From: Bryobacterales bacterium
GTDB lineage: Bacteria > Acidobacteriota > Terriglobia > Bryobacterales > Bryobacteraceae
DNA: 64,000 bases
Assembly (NCBI GenBank): GCA_025463005.1
Contig: JAOAPR010000139.1
Coordinates: 1-64,000, forward strand
Direction: 5' to 3'
In this document: one piece after another, positions 27,325 through 35,179 of the stretch
Numbering within the stretch: position 1 is the first letter of the stretch
Layout of the letters: each line of letters starts with the position of its first letter
Made by a program: the position numbers and the translations under genes
Notes under the pieces: model-generated
What the model saw: the letters and a program-made list of their open reading frames with translations, nothing else
What the model was told of the DNA's origin: nothing
The model's database searches: none

Positions 27325-27942
27325 GAAGGGATTGCGCTCTTTCTCGCGTCCGATGGTGGTGTTCGGCCCATGGCCTGGAATCACCACTGCGGCCTCCGGA
27401 AGCGCCAGCAGCTTCTCGTGAATGGAGCGGAGAATCTGGCGCGAATCGCCGCCGGGCAGGTCCGTACGCCCGATACTGTCGCGGAACAGCGTATCGCCGG
27501 CAATCAGCTTGTTCTCGGCCGGAATCCAGATCGAAATGCTGCCCTGAGTGTGCCCGGGCGTGTGAATTATATGGAACTCGGCTTCGCCCAAGGCGAGCCG
27601 ATCGCCCTCGCGCGCTTCATTGTCGATCTCGGTCCGCGAGGGGGGCCGTATTCCCAGCCAGGAGGCCTGGGTATCCAAATGGGCATAGAGTTCGGCGTCG
27701 TTCTGGTTCATGTAGACTGGCGCGCCAGTGAGCGCCTTCAGCTTGGCCGCGCCGCCGATGTGGTCGATATGGGCATGCGTGATTACGATCGCCTTCACCT
27801 TGAGCCCGTGCCGGTCCAGCAGCTCGGTAATGTTCGCGATATCATCGCCCGGGTCGACGACTATCGCCTCGCGGGACTGCTCGTCACCGAAGATCGAGCA
27901 GTTGCATTGCAGCATTCCAACTGGCAGAATCTCGTGAATCAC
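27310..27942 (-). CDS. MBL-fold hydrolase, glyoxalase II-like
   Basis: 210-aa metallo-beta-lactamase-fold enzyme with the binuclear zinc signature THAHIDHIGG near residue 57, HTPGHTQGSISIW, LIAGDTLFRDSIGRTDLPGG and VIPGHGPNT at the end. The set matches the YcbL/Rv2581c type of hydroxyacylglutathione hydrolase-like proteins. The start ATG gives MIHEILPVGMLQCNC, the usual N-terminus for this group. Natural substrate may be a lactoylthiol, but a glutathione-dependent role is unproven here. Convergent with the MerR/TPR gene; the last 15 bp of both overlap. Confidence 0.9.
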   Translation of the reverse strand: MIHEILPVGMLQCNCSIFGDEQSREAIVVDPGDDIANITELLDRHGLKVKAIVITHAHIDHIGGAAKLKALTGAPVYMNQNDAELYAHLDTQASWLGIRPPSRTEIDNEAREGDRLALGEAEFHIIHTPGHTQGSISIWIPAENKLIAGDTLFRDSIGRTDLPGGDSRQILRSIHEKLLALPEAAVVIPGHGPNTTIGREKERNPFLQGL

Positions 27943-27970
27943 ACCCCGATTGTATCGTTGGGGCGAATTG

Positions 27971-27976
27971 TATACT
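27971..27976 (+). promoter_or_regulatory. Possible -10 box, leaderless-like spacing
   Basis: TATACT ends 6 nt before an ATG at 27983. The same spacing is seen at 36970. No good -35 hexamer at optimal spacing. Expected start of transcription would be on or next to the ATG. Confidence 0.3.
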
Positions 27977-27982
27977 CGGGGT

Positions 27983-28183
27983 ATGGATGTGGCGCGTCTG
28001 GCCGGGTATAAGCCGATGGGCTACGTTCCAATCGGTAGAATCCTTGTTGCCAGACGTCAGGAAATTGTGAGCAATCGGGCACTCCCGGCGCACTACTCTG
28101 CATGGCTTGCCAACAGACCGCGCGCAGGACTGCTCATGCCCGCAGCTTTTGCATTCGGCGCCGAATGGATGTTTTTCGCGTGA
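27983..28183 (+). CDS. Doubtful small ORF upstream of ygfZ-like gene
   Basis: 66-codon reading frame (MDVARLAGYKPMGYVPIGRI...) ending in a TGA that overlaps the possible GTG start of the next gene (GTGA at 28180). It has a -10-like TATACT six bases before its ATG, but no recognised domain and no ribosome binding site. Equally likely to be untranslated leader. Confidence 0.25.
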   Translation: MDVARLAGYKPMGYVPIGRILVARRQEIVSNRALPAHYSAWLANRPRAGLLMPAAFAFGAEWMFFA

Positions 28184-29121
28184 GTACCCTAACCAAAACG
28201 GACGGATATACTGCTCTGCGCGAACATGCGGCGTGGCTGGACCTGTCCGGCCGCGGCAAGATTCGCGCTACCGGCGAAGATCGGGGCCGGCTGCTGCACG
28301 CGATGACCACCAACCAGGTGGAAACGCTAAAACCGGGCCAGGGCTGCTACGCTTTTTTCCTGAGCGCTCAGGGCCGCATCCTGGCGGACGTGAACCTGCT
28401 CTGCTTCGAGGATCATTTTCTGCTGGACACCGAGCCCGAAACGCGGACCAAAGTTTACGAACACCTGGACCGCTACATCATCGCCGACGACGTTTCCTTG
28501 CAGGATCAAACCGGCCAGGTCGCCACTCTCGCGATCGAAGGACCGGAGGCGGGCGCGGCATTGGCAAAGCTCGGCGCGCCGCAGCCTACGGAACCCTATT
28601 CATCCGCACCTTGGAGTTACGGAACCGTTGCCCGTCTGGATACCACCGGGAAGGGCGGGTTTTTCCTCATGATCCCGATGGAAGAAAAACAGGCGGTGGC
28701 TTCGCAGCTCACCGGAGCCGGGTTTCCTCCGGCGACCGGCGAAGAGGCCCGCATCGTGCGCATCGAAAGCGGCCGGCCGCGCTATGGCGAGGAGATCACC
28801 GAACGCTACCTGGTCCAGGAGACGAACCAGCTTCGCGCCGTGCATTTCAGCAAGGGCTGCTATCTGGGCCAGGAAATCGTCGAACGAGTTCGCAGCCGCG
28901 CGCAAATCCATCGCGTGCTGCGGCGCCTGGAACTCGACGCCAGCGAGCCGCCTGCCGCGCGGACCAAGCTCAAGTCCGCGGGCGCGGATGCGGCCGAAAT
29001 TGCGAGCGCCGTTTTTTCACCGGCACTCGGCAAGACCGTCGCGCTGGCGTATGTGCGTACGCAGTTTGCGGAGCCGGGGACGACGATAGAGCTGGACGGA
29101 ACCGCAGGACGCGTGCTTTAG
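28165..29121 (+). CDS. YgfZ/GcvT-like folate-binding protein
   Basis: 318-aa cytoplasmic protein of the YgfZ family, which uses a tetrahydrofolate-binding fold to help assemble or maintain Fe-S enzymes. The diagnostic motif is KGCYLGQEIVER, with the redox-active Cys, near residue 233, preceded by EARIVRIESGRPRYGEEIT; the N-terminal ATGEDRGRLLHAMTTNQVE block is also family-typical. Starts at ATG 28165 or GTG 28180; both give family-like N-termini, and neither has a strong ribosome binding site. The C-terminal beta domain is shorter than in E. coli. It converges with the hypothetical gene at 29123 with no room for a terminator. Confidence 0.88.
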   Translation: MDVFRVSTLTKTDGYTALREHAAWLDLSGRGKIRATGEDRGRLLHAMTTNQVETLKPGQGCYAFFLSAQGRILADVNLLCFEDHFLLDTEPETRTKVYEHLDRYIIADDVSLQDQTGQVATLAIEGPEAGAALAKLGAPQPTEPYSSAPWSYGTVARLDTTGKGGFFLMIPMEEKQAVASQLTGAGFPPATGEEARIVRIESGRPRYGEEITERYLVQETNQLRAVHFSKGCYLGQEIVERVRSRAQIHRVLRRLELDASEPPAARTKLKSAGADAAEIASAVFSPALGKTVALAYVRTQFAEPGTTIELDGTAGRVL

Positions 29122-29122
29122 T

Positions 29123-29764
29123 CTAGCGTGACGCTCGTTGAGGCGTCTCGGCTTCCACAGGGAACTCGAATACCTCCGCCGCCGCGTTCACAATCAGCTT
29201 TCCCGAGCCGAGTGGCTTCCCCCCGCTGGGATAAAACACCGCGCCATCGGTGGATTGTCCGGGCGCGAGCTTGGTGGTGACCAGCGCGATCGCCGATGCC
29301 GCCGCCGCGGCTTTCAGCTTAGTGGAACCGATTGCCAGGTAGTCCTGCCGCCGCTCCTCGTAACCGTTGGTGGAGTGTACCTGCGAGTTGCCGAACAGCG
29401 CAGCTTCGTAGGCCGAGATCAGCCGCCCGACATCGCCCCGGCTGGCGTGATCCAGCAGTTGCTTGACGACGCTTCCGGCCGACACCGCTTGAATGCGCTG
29501 GCCGCCGTCACGCTCGAACCGAAAATCTTCCGGTCTGAAGCTCCAGGACGTGGGCGAGCCATTGGAGATCGCCACCTGCAGAATCGTGTAGCCCAGGACT
29601 TTGGTCGGAAGCGGGGCGAACATGATGGTCACGCCGCCGCGCGTAAGTGCTTTGTACTTCAAGCCCCCGGATTCAAAATCCAGGACTTGGGCGCGCAACC
29701 TTGCACTGGAAAGCGTCGCCAGGAACAAGAGCGCCAACACGCGCAGCGGGCTTCGCGATCCCAT
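29123..29764 (-). CDS. Exported protein of unknown function
   Basis: 213-aa protein with signal peptide RVLALLFLATLSSARLRAQ starting at ATG 29764. The mature sequence has VLDFESGGLKYKALTRGGVTIMFA and two further hydrophobic or beta-rich stretches, with KLKAAAAASAIALVTTKLAPGQSTDGAVFYP near residue 155. No known family was recognised; it might be an envelope accessory protein. A longer reading to 29800 has no extra support. It is 40 bp downstream of the MFS transporter gene and on the same strand, so they may be co-transcribed. Confidence 0.65.
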   Translation of the reverse strand: MGSRSPLRVLALLFLATLSSARLRAQVLDFESGGLKYKALTRGGVTIMFAPLPTKVLGYTILQVAISNGSPTSWSFRPEDFRFERDGGQRIQAVSAGSVVKQLLDHASRGDVGRLISAYEAALFGNSQVHSTNGYEERRQDYLAIGSTKLKAAAAASAIALVTTKLAPGQSTDGAVFYPSGGKPLGSGKLIVNAAAEVFEFPVEAETPQRASR

Positions 29765-29804
29765 ACAACTACCATGATAAGCCGAGGACGGCTGCGACAA
29801 CGAA

Positions 29805-31334
29805 TTAATCCTTTTTGGGCTTCCGCATCAGCAAGATCAGTGGAATCATCAACAGGAACATCGCCGTGATCAGCCAGAAGATATCCAGGAACGCCCGCAT
29901 CGCGGCTTGCTGCTGCACCACCCCGAACATGGCTCCGTACGCGCGCTGCTCCGCTAAACCGGGTCCCGAGCCTGCTCCCAGGAACATGGATCTCAGGGAA
30001 CTCACCCATTGTTGCGTCGTCGGATCGCCTTGGGCCACGTGTGCGCCCAGAATGTTGATGTATTTCTGCTGATAGCGGGTGTTGAGCGTGGTTATAATCG
30101 CTATCCCCACGGCTCCGCCCATATTACGCATCAGGTTGAAGAGACTGGTCGCGTTCCCCATGCTCTCGCGCGGCACCCGGCCCATGGAGATAGTCGTCAG
30201 CGGCACGAAGATCAGTCCTAGGCCAAAACCCTGTATGAACTGCGGCCAGAACAGGTCCCAGTAGCCGGCATTCAGGTTCATCTGCGCGAACTGCCAGGTG
30301 GAAGCCGCACCCAGCAGTAGTCCGGTCGCCAGCAGCTTGCGCGGGTCGAAGCGCGGCAGGATCACGCCCACCAGGGGCATGGCGATCATCGATCCCAAGC
30401 CGCGCGGAGCCATGGTCAGCCCGGCTTGTATAGCCGGATATCCCATCAGCGTCTGGAGCCAAATGGGGAGCAGCACGATGCTGCCGTACAGAACGAATCC
30501 CAGTACCGCCATGAGGAACACGCCGGTGCTGTAGCTGGCCACTTTGAAGACGCGGAGGTCCACCACAGGGTGCTCGGCCCGCAGTTCCCGAATCAGGAAC
30601 AAAATGAGGAACACGCCGGCCGTTACCAGCAATCCCACGATGTAGGGCGAGTTGAACCAGTCCATCTGCTGCCCTTTATCGAACGCCAGCTGCAACGACG
30701 CGATCCACACGGCCAGCATCCCGATGCCCCAATAATCGATACTCCTGCCTTCGTCGCGCCGGATGTAGGAAGGATCGAACACGAACCACTGCACCATCAG
30801 AATCGACAGAATACCGACAGGCAGGTTGATGTAGAAGACCCAGCGCCAGCTATAGCTGTCAGTGAGCCAGCCGCCCAGCACCGGACCCAGCACCGGCGCG
30901 GTGACGATTCCCAGGCCCCAGAAGCCCATCGCCTTGCCGCGGCCTTCGGGAGGGAACGCTTCGAGCAGGACGGCCTGCGAGAGAGGCTGCAGTGCGCCGC
31001 CGCACAGCCCTTGAATCACGCGAAAGATCACCAGCAGCGGCAGCGAAGGCGCCGCGCCGCACAAGAAGGACGACACCGTGAATCCCGTCACGCTGGCCAT
31101 CAGCAGGCGCTTGCGGCCGAAGTGGTTCGCGAGCCATCCGGTCATCGGCAGGACGATAGCGTTCGCCACCAGGTACGACGTCAGCACCCAGGTGGCTTCC
31201 TCAATGGTGGCCGAGAGATTTCCGGCGATGTGGGGAAGCGATACGTTGACGACGGTGGTGTCCAGCACCTCCATGAAGGTGCAGAGCATCACGGAGAAGG
31301 CGACAATCCAGGGATTTACGTGACGCTCAGACAC
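29805..31334 (-). CDS. DHA2-family MFS efflux transporter
   Basis: 509-aa inner-membrane protein with about 14 hydrophobic helices, matching the EmrB/QacA drug:H+ antiporter group. Helix 1 carries FMEVLDTTVVNVSLPHIAG, which is the typical DHA2 sequence with an acidic residue, and the loop 2-3 motif is GWLANHFGRKRLL. The antiporter motif region is FRVIQGLCGGALQPLSQA. A partner membrane-fusion protein (EmrA) and outer-membrane channel are not encoded nearby. Substrate likely a lipophilic toxin. Confidence 0.9.
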   Translation of the reverse strand: MSERHVNPWIVAFSVMLCTFMEVLDTTVVNVSLPHIAGNLSATIEEATWVLTSYLVANAIVLPMTGWLANHFGRKRLLMASVTGFTVSSFLCGAAPSLPLLVIFRVIQGLCGGALQPLSQAVLLEAFPPEGRGKAMGFWGLGIVTAPVLGPVLGGWLTDSYSWRWVFYINLPVGILSILMVQWFVFDPSYIRRDEGRSIDYWGIGMLAVWIASLQLAFDKGQQMDWFNSPYIVGLLVTAGVFLILFLIRELRAEHPVVDLRVFKVASYSTGVFLMAVLGFVLYGSIVLLPIWLQTLMGYPAIQAGLTMAPRGLGSMIAMPLVGVILPRFDPRKLLATGLLLGAASTWQFAQMNLNAGYWDLFWPQFIQGFGLGLIFVPLTTISMGRVPRESMGNATSLFNLMRNMGGAVGIAIITTLNTRYQQKYINILGAHVAQGDPTTQQWVSSLRSMFLGAGSGPGLAEQRAYGAMFGVVQQQAAMRAFLDIFWLITAMFLLMIPLILLMRKPKKD

Positions 31335-31374
31335 CGCTGTCTTAAGAGTAGCGCTTCAGGTCAGATTATCGCCG

Positions 31375-32199
31375 TCAAGCTAACGCTCGTTTGACGACTC
31401 CGCGAAACAGCCCCATCAACAGCAGCACCAGGCCGAACGTACAGACGATGGTCGCACCGGTGGGCAGGTCGATTTTCAGTGAGAGATATACACCTAGCAC
31501 CGATACCAGCGTTCCCATGGTCCAGCCGATCGCCAACCGGGGGCCGATGTTTTCGGCATAGAGCATCGCGCCGACGGAAGGAACGATCAGGTAACAAAAC
31601 ACCAGCAGCACCCCGGCGATCGCAACCGAGGAAGTCACCACGAATCCGAACGAAGCGTAAAAGAGGAAATCCCACCAGCGCACGGACAGTCCTTGCTTTT
31701 CGGCTTCCTGGGGATGCATCGAAATCAGCAGGAATTTTTTCCGCAGCAGGAAGTGGAATAATCCGATCCCGCCGTAGAGCAGCGCCGTCTTTCGAACTTC
31801 AGCCCAGGAGACCGTCAGGATGTTGCCCACCAGCATTTCTTTCAGGTGCTCAGTCTGCGCAGTGGATTTGCTCATGGCAAGAATCGCCGCCGCCGAAGCC
31901 ACCGCATAGCAGATTCCGATGATCGCTTCCTGTGGGATCTTGACCTTGTGCGATCGCACCGACGAAAAGACCGCAGCGCCCAGGAACGCGAACGTGAGGC
32001 TCATCCAATATGCACCCGTGCCGTGCGGATCGAAACCGGCCAACACGGCGACGGTGGTGCCGAATGCAGCGATCTGAGCCAGTGACAGATCTACGAAGAT
32101 GACGCCGCGCTCCACCACGTGAACGCCCAGATAGGCATGGATGCCGGTCAGGATCAGGCTCGCCACGAAGGGAGCCGCCAGGAAGGCCAGGATGTCCAT
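31375..32199 (-). CDS. Metal ABC transporter permease (ZnuB/MntB type)
   Basis: 274-aa inner-membrane permease of the ABC-3 family with seven to eight hydrophobic helices. YLGVHVVERGVIFVDLSLAQIAAFG and MLVGNILTVSWAEVR are typical of ZnuB/TroC proteins, and KALYGG-type loops interact with an ATPase. Starts at ATG 32199, 1 bp after the binding-protein gene's stop at 32201, so the two form an operon. The ATPase is missing from the neighbourhood. Confidence 0.88.
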   Translation of the reverse strand: MDILAFLAAPFVASLILTGIHAYLGVHVVERGVIFVDLSLAQIAAFGTTVAVLAGFDPHGTGAYWMSLTFAFLGAAVFSSVRSHKVKIPQEAIIGICYAVASAAAILAMSKSTAQTEHLKEMLVGNILTVSWAEVRKTALLYGGIGLFHFLLRKKFLLISMHPQEAEKQGLSVRWWDFLFYASFGFVVTSSVAIAGVLLVFCYLIVPSVGAMLYAENIGPRLAIGWTMGTLVSVLGVYLSLKIDLPTGATIVCTFGLVLLLMGLFRGVVKRALA

Positions 32200-32200
32200 G

Positions 32201-33118
32201 CTATTTGTACTTTCCGAACGCTGTGGTCAGCAAGTTGATGTCGTAATCGAACAACTGGAAGTACGTCTGGACCTGTTTTTCACCGCCCACCGACGGCAGC
32301 AGCACCAGCGCGGTCCCACCGACCTGTTGCGCGATTGAATTGGGCGTACGCATATCGAAATAAGGCTCCACCAGGATGAGCTTGATGTTCTCCTGCTTCA
32401 TCCGGTTGATCACTTCCAGAGTATGGCTGGGCGTCGGCGGAATGCCCGGCTTGGGCTCGACGTAATCCACCACGTTCAATCCGAAGCGCTTTGAAAAGTT
32501 CGGGAAGGAACGATGGTACGTGATCACTTTCCTGCCCTTGTATGGCGCCATCTGCGCGTCCCAGCGCTTTTCGGCTTCGGTCAGGCGCTGCTCGAAATCC
32601 TTCAGGTGCTGATCGAAATACGCCGCGTCGGCCGGCTGCATCTCGGAGAATTTATCTTTCATCGCGCGGGCAATGCGGCGGCCGTTTTCCGGATCGAGCC
32701 AGTAGTGGGGATTTCCGAGCGGGTGCACATCGCCTTCGGCTCGCGTGATCACGCCGGTTGGAACTTCCAGGATTTCGCAGAACGTCGACAGATCGAGATA
32801 GCCCCTGGAGCCCACTTGGATCTTCGAATTGCCGCTCTGGTTGATCAACGGGGGGAGCCAGCCGATCTCCAGTTGCAGCCCGACCACCGCCAGCAGATCG
32901 GCCTTCTGAAGCTTGAGCAGGAAACTCGGTTTCGGCTCAACGAAGTGCGGGTCCTGATAACCCTTGGCAATGGAATCGATGGAGATATGGTCACCGCCGA
33001 TCTCGCGGCCGATCGCGGCCAAGTCTTCGGTCGATGTGACCACGTTGAGTTTCGACGCGGCCGGACACATTCCTGCCAGCAGTCCCGCGACAATCAGGAT
33101 TCTACGAATAGACATCAT
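32201..33118 (-). CDS. Metal ABC transporter substrate-binding protein (ZnuA type)
   Basis: 305-aa periplasmic cluster A-I binding protein for Zn2+ or Mn2+. Signal peptide ILIVAGLLAGMCPAASK, then STEDLAAIGREIGGDHISID. Candidate metal ligands include His in DPHFVEPKPS, His in GDVHPLGNPHYWLDP, His in ITYHRSFPNFSKRFG and Glu or Asp near the C-terminal lobe. The His-rich loop found between the lobes of many ZnuA proteins is absent. Next gene upstream is a beta-barrel protein at 7 bp, so barrel, binding protein and permease share an operon. Confidence 0.85.
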   Translation of the reverse strand: MMSIRRILIVAGLLAGMCPAASKLNVVTSTEDLAAIGREIGGDHISIDSIAKGYQDPHFVEPKPSFLLKLQKADLLAVVGLQLEIGWLPPLINQSGNSKIQVGSRGYLDLSTFCEILEVPTGVITRAEGDVHPLGNPHYWLDPENGRRIARAMKDKFSEMQPADAAYFDQHLKDFEQRLTEAEKRWDAQMAPYKGRKVITYHRSFPNFSKRFGLNVVDYVEPKPGIPPTPSHTLEVINRMKQENIKLILVEPYFDMRTPNSIAQQVGGTALVLLPSVGGEKQVQTYFQLFDYDINLLTTAFGKYK

Positions 33119-33124
33119 GAGCTC

Positions 33125-34372
33125 CTAAAACGGATGCGCTCCATGCGCTCCGATCGAGAATATGAACTGGAACAGAATCTCGTTGGCGGTCAGCGCTTCC
33201 GCATACCGCGTGCGGCGATACTGGCCGCGCACCTGGCTGAACTCGCTCGGCCAGTAGGTCAACACTGCGGAGCCACCGGTGTCACGATCCAAGGCATTAA
33301 GCGCGCGCTCGGACCAGTCAAATCGGGCGCCCGCAAACCACCGCCGCGCGAACTGGTACTCGGCGGAAACAAAGTAGCCGAACGGAGTCTGCCGCGTGAA
33401 CACCGGCGACCCCGCCACCAGATTCGTTTCGTTGCGATCCCAAATGAACTCCGCCCTTCCGGTGAAGGAATGATAAATCGACCGCCGCAGGGGCTTCCAG
33501 CGCAGCGTTGCGTCGATGCCGTAAAGCTGGCTGAACAAGCCAGGCGCCACCGGCGACGCGCCCCGAGCGTAAGAGACTCCGATATCCACGTTGGTGGATT
33601 CGGAAATATCCCGGTAGCCGCGCAGATGACCCACAGTGCTCAGGTTGTTGGCTCGCCAGGAGTGGAAGACGTTGTCGGAATCGCCGCGAAACACCTGCGC
33701 GGTTCCCTCCACGAATAGACCGCCCGGCGCCGGCAAGATTCGGGATAGCGACAGGCCTGCATCGTTGATGCCGTCCTCGCCACCGACCAGATTCTGCGTG
33801 ACGAGAGGACGATCCACCCAGGGCAGCACGTGATTGTGGAGCGTGTTCACCTTGCCGAAGGCAGCGCGCATTTTGCCGGCGCGGAGATCCAGATGGCCGG
33901 GCAGCGCTGGAAACGTAAGATATCCCTCCTCGAGAGTGACGTTGTGCTCGCCGAAACTGAGAAAGAAATCCGCGCGTGAGTACGGATCGAGAATTGCCTG
34001 AAACGCCACTTCGCTCTCATGCATTTCAAAAGCGGGACTCGGCACCACCGGGTTCTTGCCGCCGGTGCCGATGAAGTCGCCGATCACGGCGATGTCGGGG
34101 TTGAATACCTTCGACGCTGCAGCTTGTGAACCTCCGTAGACAGGGAGGGTTCCTCCGGCCGCCACCGCCGCTGCCGGAGCCTGAGCCGTGGGGGCAACCG
34201 GGACCCCGGCCTCAGGGGCAGCTTTTTGCCCCTTTAGATCCGCAACTTCAGCCTCCAGCGCTTTTATCCGATCTTCCATGGTTTTAAGGCGCTCCAGCAC
34301 TGCGTTGTCTTGAGCGTGCGCAGCACCCACTAACATACTGACGGCCGCGCACAGATGTAGGTGTCGTCTCAT
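33125..34372 (-). CDS. Outer-membrane beta-barrel protein with N-terminal coiled coil
   Basis: 415-aa exported protein. Signal peptide CAAVSMLVGAAHAQ, a short coiled coil (LERLKTMEDRIKALEAEVADLKG, residues about 27-50), a Pro/Ala-rich linker and then amphipathic beta strands to the C-terminal GAHGAHPF, which ends in Phe as outer-membrane barrels do. The barrel carries Gly/Asn/aromatic repeats typical of a porin of the phosphate- or zinc-regulated type. Being first gene of the operon with metal ABC subunits, it may be the outer-membrane entry route for the metal, which is inference. Confidence 0.75.
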   Translation of the reverse strand: MRRHLHLCAAVSMLVGAAHAQDNAVLERLKTMEDRIKALEAEVADLKGQKAAPEAGVPVAPTAQAPAAAVAAGGTLPVYGGSQAAASKVFNPDIAVIGDFIGTGGKNPVVPSPAFEMHESEVAFQAILDPYSRADFFLSFGEHNVTLEEGYLTFPALPGHLDLRAGKMRAAFGKVNTLHNHVLPWVDRPLVTQNLVGGEDGINDAGLSLSRILPAPGGLFVEGTAQVFRGDSDNVFHSWRANNLSTVGHLRGYRDISESTNVDIGVSYARGASPVAPGLFSQLYGIDATLRWKPLRRSIYHSFTGRAEFIWDRNETNLVAGSPVFTRQTPFGYFVSAEYQFARRWFAGARFDWSERALNALDRDTGGSAVLTYWPSEFSQVRGQYRRTRYAEALTANEILFQFIFSIGAHGAHPF

Positions 34373-34474
34373 CCAAAGTCCTCAGGATCTATTATTTGTG
34401 CGGAAACCCATGAAAGGCTAAATCAAACCGCTGAGCGGGACATTTATGGGTATGAGCGGGACACCCTGCGCCAG

Positions 34475-35179
34475 CTACCAGCGCGCCTGCTCACGGATCG
34501 CGCTCGCCAGACGCTTGCTGACCACGGCCTCGAAGCCGTTCGACATCTTCAGGAGCCAGCGCCGGCTGGAGAGCGGGGAAATCTTGCGGATGTGGTCGGT
34601 GTTGATCAGCGTGCCGCGATGGATACGGCGGAAACGCGGGCGCTCGAGTTTTTCTTCCAGTGCTTTGAGCGAGTGGTCCGAGAGATACCGTGGGCCGGTG
34701 GTAATAATGTGCACCAGCTCGCCATCCGCCTGGAACGCGACGATCTCGGCTGGATCCAGCAAGTACAAATCCGTGCTGCGGCGCCCTACGATTTTCTTGG
34801 CACCCGGGGCAGCCGGCAGGCTCTTCAACTGTCGCCGGGCTTTCTCAATGGCCTTTTCCAGCCGTTCCCGGCGCACCGGCTTGAGCAGGTAATCGACCGC
34901 ACCCACTTCGAAAGCCTCCACCGCGTGGCGCTCATAAGCGGTGACAAAAATAATCAGGGGTGTGTGCGCGCCGCGCAGGGAACGCACTACCGCCAACCCA
35001 TCCAGTTCGGGCATTTGCTGATCGAGAAGAACCAGGTCCGGATCCAGGTCCAGGATCCGCTGCAGCGTCTCTTTGCCGGTGGACGCCTCGCCGGCAATCT
35101 CGAGCGACGGCATCGATTCGACATATTCGCGTAGGACCTGGCGTGCCACCGGCTCGTCGTCGGCGATGAGAACTTTCAC
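34475..35179 (-). CDS. LytTR-type response regulator
   Basis: 234-aa cytoplasmic regulator: REC domain with the acidic pair (LIADDEPVARQVL), the phosphoacceptor Asp in LVLLDQQMPELDGL, and the conserved Thr/Lys (FVTAYERHAVEAF, YLLKPVRRE). The C-terminal LytTR DNA-binding domain starts near residue 130 (ELVHIITTGPRYLSDHSLK, RFRRIHRGTLINTDHIRKI). GTG at 35179 overlaps the kinase stop by 4 bp (GTGA) and is preferred over GTG at 35185. It is the partner of the upstream histidine kinase and likely acts on its own operon or exported functions. Confidence 0.9.
   Translation of the reverse strand: MKVLIADDEPVARQVLREYVESMPSLEIAGEASTGKETLQRILDLDPDLVLLDQQMPELDGLAVVRSLRGAHTPLIIFVTAYERHAVEAFEVGAVDYLLKPVRRERLEKAIEKARRQLKSLPAAPGAKKIVGRRSTDLYLLDPAEIVAFQADGELVHIITTGPRYLSDHSLKALEEKLERPRFRRIHRGTLINTDHIRKISPLSSRRWLLKMSNGFEAVVSKRLASAIREQARW

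Noticed and set aside
32513-33718. 401-codon plus-strand open frame over the ZnuA and barrel genes
   Set aside because: Antisense to well-supported genes; no recognisable domain; typical shadow frame of GC-rich DNA.
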